Positions 61,440-64,000 of a DNA stretch of 64,000 nt are shown one piece after another (position 1 is the first letter of the stretch; each line of letters starts with the position of its first letter). Location of the stretch: NCBI GenBank assembly GCA_014526335.1, contig JACTAT010000142.1:85363-149362 (forward strand), given 5' to 3'. The notes beneath the pieces were generated by a model, which was not told where the DNA came from, did not search any database, and saw only the letters and a program-made list of their open reading frames with translations. The translations under genes and the position numbers were made by a program. This DNA is from Chrysaora quinquecirrha. Lineage: Eukaryota > Cnidaria > Scyphozoa > Semaeostomeae > Pelagiidae.

Positions 61440-63130
61440 AACCGTGCATAAACTTTTACCAAAGGGGGAAAGCAGCGTGGCTTGGTGCTAGGACGAGATT
61501 GCCTGGTATGACCCTCAGCAACAGTGGCTTGGTAAGGCTCTCAAAAAAAGGAAAGCAGCACAGCTTGGTGCCTTGCTAAGCCTCCCAGAAAGGGAAGGGC
61601 AGCTCAGGCTCGGCTACTTGTTTAAACATACGCTCTCAAACCCTCTATTCACCTGTGCAAGAATGGTGCAGCTCTGACGAGTTCCGTACATGGCTAACTT
61701 GTTTGTACAACGCCTTTCTCGGTATTACGTGCTTGGTGGGGCTTCCAAAAAGGGAAAGCGGCAAAGCTTGCAAAGTCGGAATATTTTTCCTGGCTCTTCC
61801 TGTGTTTTCTAGATTGATAACTCCTAGCTACGGGCACGAACGATGGGCACCAGGTTACATAAACCCGAGACATACCTGGAAGAAAGTAACGAAGGACTTT
61901 AGGGTATTAGGTTATCACGGAGCTTGACTTATAGCATGACCTTCATAAGTTCCCGGAGGGAAAATTTTGATTACGCCCTATAAGTTCATACTTCAAGCAA
62001 GACTAGTTAGAGTGGCCATGATCTTATTCCGGTTGGGTTTGGCCATGGGTTAACTGTGATCAATGCCCAAGTACTTGCTCTGGCACTGCAGCCTCGCAAT
62101 TTCAGGTCTTAACAGTTGTCTCCGACATTTTCCATCTACAATGGGTCAAGTAAGCAGGACTAATGATGGGTATGTTGCGAAGCGCAATAACTCTATACGC
62201 TGACAACACAGTCTCTTGTTGTCAAAGCATGCATTTTAATGCTCGACTTGGTGCACGTTTGTGGGCTCTCCCAACAAAATTCTGAGCTCTATACCGCAAG
62301 TCAGAAATGAATTAGTTAGATAGGCAGGACGGGAATTGGTAGGTTAGGCCAGGTATTCATCTTTTTTCGGCGGTACGCAAGTCTGCTTGTGTCCTTTCTT
62401 GTTCTCTCAGTTCAGGGCTCAATTGGAAGCTACCTAGTTTATTCAACAATATTGAGCATGTCTGGTCCGGGCTTGAAGGCGATACTGTGCAACGATTTGG
62501 CTTGGCGCAGGGACAAGAATGGCAAGGCTGCATTCAAAAGACGATGGTGGCTTTGAAGTATTTCGACAGAAAGATGGCTAAGGGCTCGGTTCTTGGAGGA
62601 GATGGCCCGGTACCCCGTGCAACGAAATGGCAGGCAAGGCTTCCAAAAAAGGAAACGGCAGCTCAAACTCGGCTCTTCGTGGAGACAGCACGGTATTCGG
62701 CACAGCAACATTGGCCAGCAAGTATCCCAAAAATGGATAGGCAGCGCAAGCTTTGTGCTTCGATGAGAAAGTCTCGTATTATCAACTGCCTTGGTGGCTT
62801 GGCAAGGTTCCCAAAAGGGAAAGCAGCGTGGCTTGGTTCTTGGGCTAGATTTTCCGGCATTACCAAAAGCAGCAGTGGCTTGGTAAGGCTCCCGAAAGGG
62901 GAAAACAGCGTGGATTGGTGCGTGGACAAGATTGCCCGGTATTACCCACAGCAACAGTGGCTTGGTAAGGCTCCCAGAATGGGAACGCAGCGCAGCTTGG
63001 TGGCTTGGTAAGCCTCTCGAAAGGGAAGGCAGCTCAGGCTCGGCTCCTGGACGAGATAGTCCTCGCAGCTGATGGTGGTATTTCCCATAAGGGGAAAGCG
63101 GCGGTGGCTTGGCTCTTGGACAAACAGTCC
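61440..63130 (+). repeat. Degenerate minisatellite, period about 80 bp
   Basis: Recurring blocks are GGCTTGGTAAGGCTCCC, a purine run such as GAAAGGGAAAGCAGC, GTGGCTTGG, and GACGAGATTGCCCGGTATTA. Purine blocks lie near 61465, 61549, 61588, 61745, 62665, 62741, 62819, 62901, 62981, 63022 and 63101, mostly 77-84 bp apart. The same block is read in different frames in neighbouring copies, so the long open frames across it (for example 62487-63011) are not a repeat protein. 61770-62480 is less clearly repetitive. Confidence 0.65.
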
Positions 63131-63438
63131 TCGTGGCCTATAACGGTATTCAGGCTTACAACGACGTTGACGGGGGGCCTTAAGCCTCTCGCGGTGTCAA
63201 CGCTACCCCTTTTTGTTACTTTTTTGGGGTTGACGCTCCTCGCTTTTGTTTATGATTTAGTGGCTTTTATGAGGTTTGCTTACGGCCTAATTCTGCATAT
63301 ATTTTAATAGGTTTTCCTAGGTCCATTGTTTGATCTTTCTCGTTATTCAGTTTTTTTTGGGGGTCGGGAGAGATCTAGTTAATTGAAGGTTTTTTACGTA
63401 GTTCTTCCATTTTATTTCTTCCAACAATTTTCCTCCTA

Positions 63439-63526
63439 CTTGTACGGTAGGTGATTGTGGGGTCAAAACTTCGTTTTTCTGTGGCGGAAATTTGGAAATT
63501 TCGGTTTCAATCACCGACCGTACAAG
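63439..63526. repeat. 88-bp inverted repeat
   Basis: CTTGTACGGTAGGTGATTG (63439-63457) pairs with CAATCACCGACCGTACAAG (63508-63526) with one mismatch. The 50-bp middle has its own short palindrome (GAAATTTGGAAATTTC). It could be a tiny inverted-repeat element or a hairpin RNA; no expression evidence. Confidence 0.7.
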
Positions 63527-63736
63527 CTTTTAGGTAGGCAGGCAACAAAGGGCCGGTGCATCGCACGCCCAGTTTCCTGCATTTAGATTTAGATTTTAGT
63601 ATTAGTATAAAAAAGTAGTTGAAATATTGGAAAGATAACCTTAGGAGGTCCGCGTGTTGTTGTTGGAGTACTAGTTAAGTTTTAAATACGGGTTAAATCG
63701 AGATTTAAGCCGAGTTAAAACAACTAGGACGTTAGC

Positions 63737-63763
63737 TTAAGTTGTTGTTGCTGTTGTTGTTGA
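63737..63763. repeat. (GTT)n microsatellite
   Basis: GTTGTTGTTGCTGTTGTTGT run with one interruption. Confidence 0.85.
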
Positions 63764-64000
63764 TGTTCCTAGCTCAGGGTGGGTTTGTTTAAGTTGTTCG
63801 TTCCACATGTTCGGTTGGCTTTGGCTTTACATATGGCAAACAATTATAGCTTGCCGCAGGCTATATGGTGTGAAATCACTCCTAGTCATCAACACCTCGT
63901 AGTATAGTCGCACCGCATTTCCGTAGAAGGAGACGGTAGGCATTTCGCTGTGTTTAATATTTGCTGTTTCATGTGAGCAGGTCATTCTGTGTGGTTCGCG

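Larger units (their letters stand above)
63131..64000. other. Terminal segment, no gene recognised
   Basis: Contains an 88-bp inverted repeat and a (GTT)n tract. A hydrophobic open stretch at about 63180-63307 has no start context or family motif. Confidence 0.5.

Noticed and set aside
62487..63011. 174-residue frame and its 171-residue opposite-strand partner
   Set aside because: Both cross a minisatellite of about 80 bp whose unit is read in different frames in successive copies.

Overview
The window is animal nuclear DNA dominated by repeats. There is one intron-bearing, vertebrate-like metabolic exon: the first coding exon of methylenetetrahydrofolate reductase, minus strand, 288-708. 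There are no bacterial-style operons, and relics of several eukaryotic transposon classes are present. The gag-like relics, tRNA-derived SINEs and (GAT)n-rich elements remind me of a cnidarian, possibly a stony coral. That assignment is inference and has not been checked by any search.

Layout. 1-708 is the 5' end of MTHFR. 987-1408 is a frameshifted gag-like relic. 1409-4070 has no gene, only small inverted and direct repeats. 4075-18581 holds five copies (A-E) of one roughly 1.9 kb non-autonomous element. A, B and C lie head-to-tail on the plus strand, and D and E head-to-tail on the minus strand. Each copy has a (GAT)n tract. At the 3' end of A-D is a foldback structure: short hairpin repeats on both sides of a palindrome (104-bp arms in copy B); in E only hairpin repeats remain. 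This block has been edited by unequal crossover, internal deletions, an hAT-like insertion (14127-15326) and a polyadenylated gag retrocopy (about 16345-17735) with SAP and CCCH motifs. 18582-23933 is mixed intergenic DNA with microsatellites, a small TIR element, a LINE reverse-transcriptase scrap and a tRNA-derived SINE.

23934-58781 is a macrosatellite of about 35 kb, more than half the window. Each monomer is a core of about 1,030 or 1,280 bp followed by a 238-bp element with terminal inverted repeats. I count 25 cores. The two lengths differ by one 249-250 bp block full of GGTTAACC motifs. Internal cores are almost identical, and the two left-edge cores are diverged. The array has no long open frame.

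58782-64000 is unrelated sequence with a sharp boundary. It carries short direct repeats, a decayed minisatellite of about 80 bp period (61440-63130), and no gene that I can recognise.

Only the MTHFR exon is a convincing functional coding segment. The rest records transposition, tandem amplification, recombination between copies and probably some assembly error. The two systems most worth following are the macrosatellite with an embedded TIR element and the foldback/hairpin tandem element.
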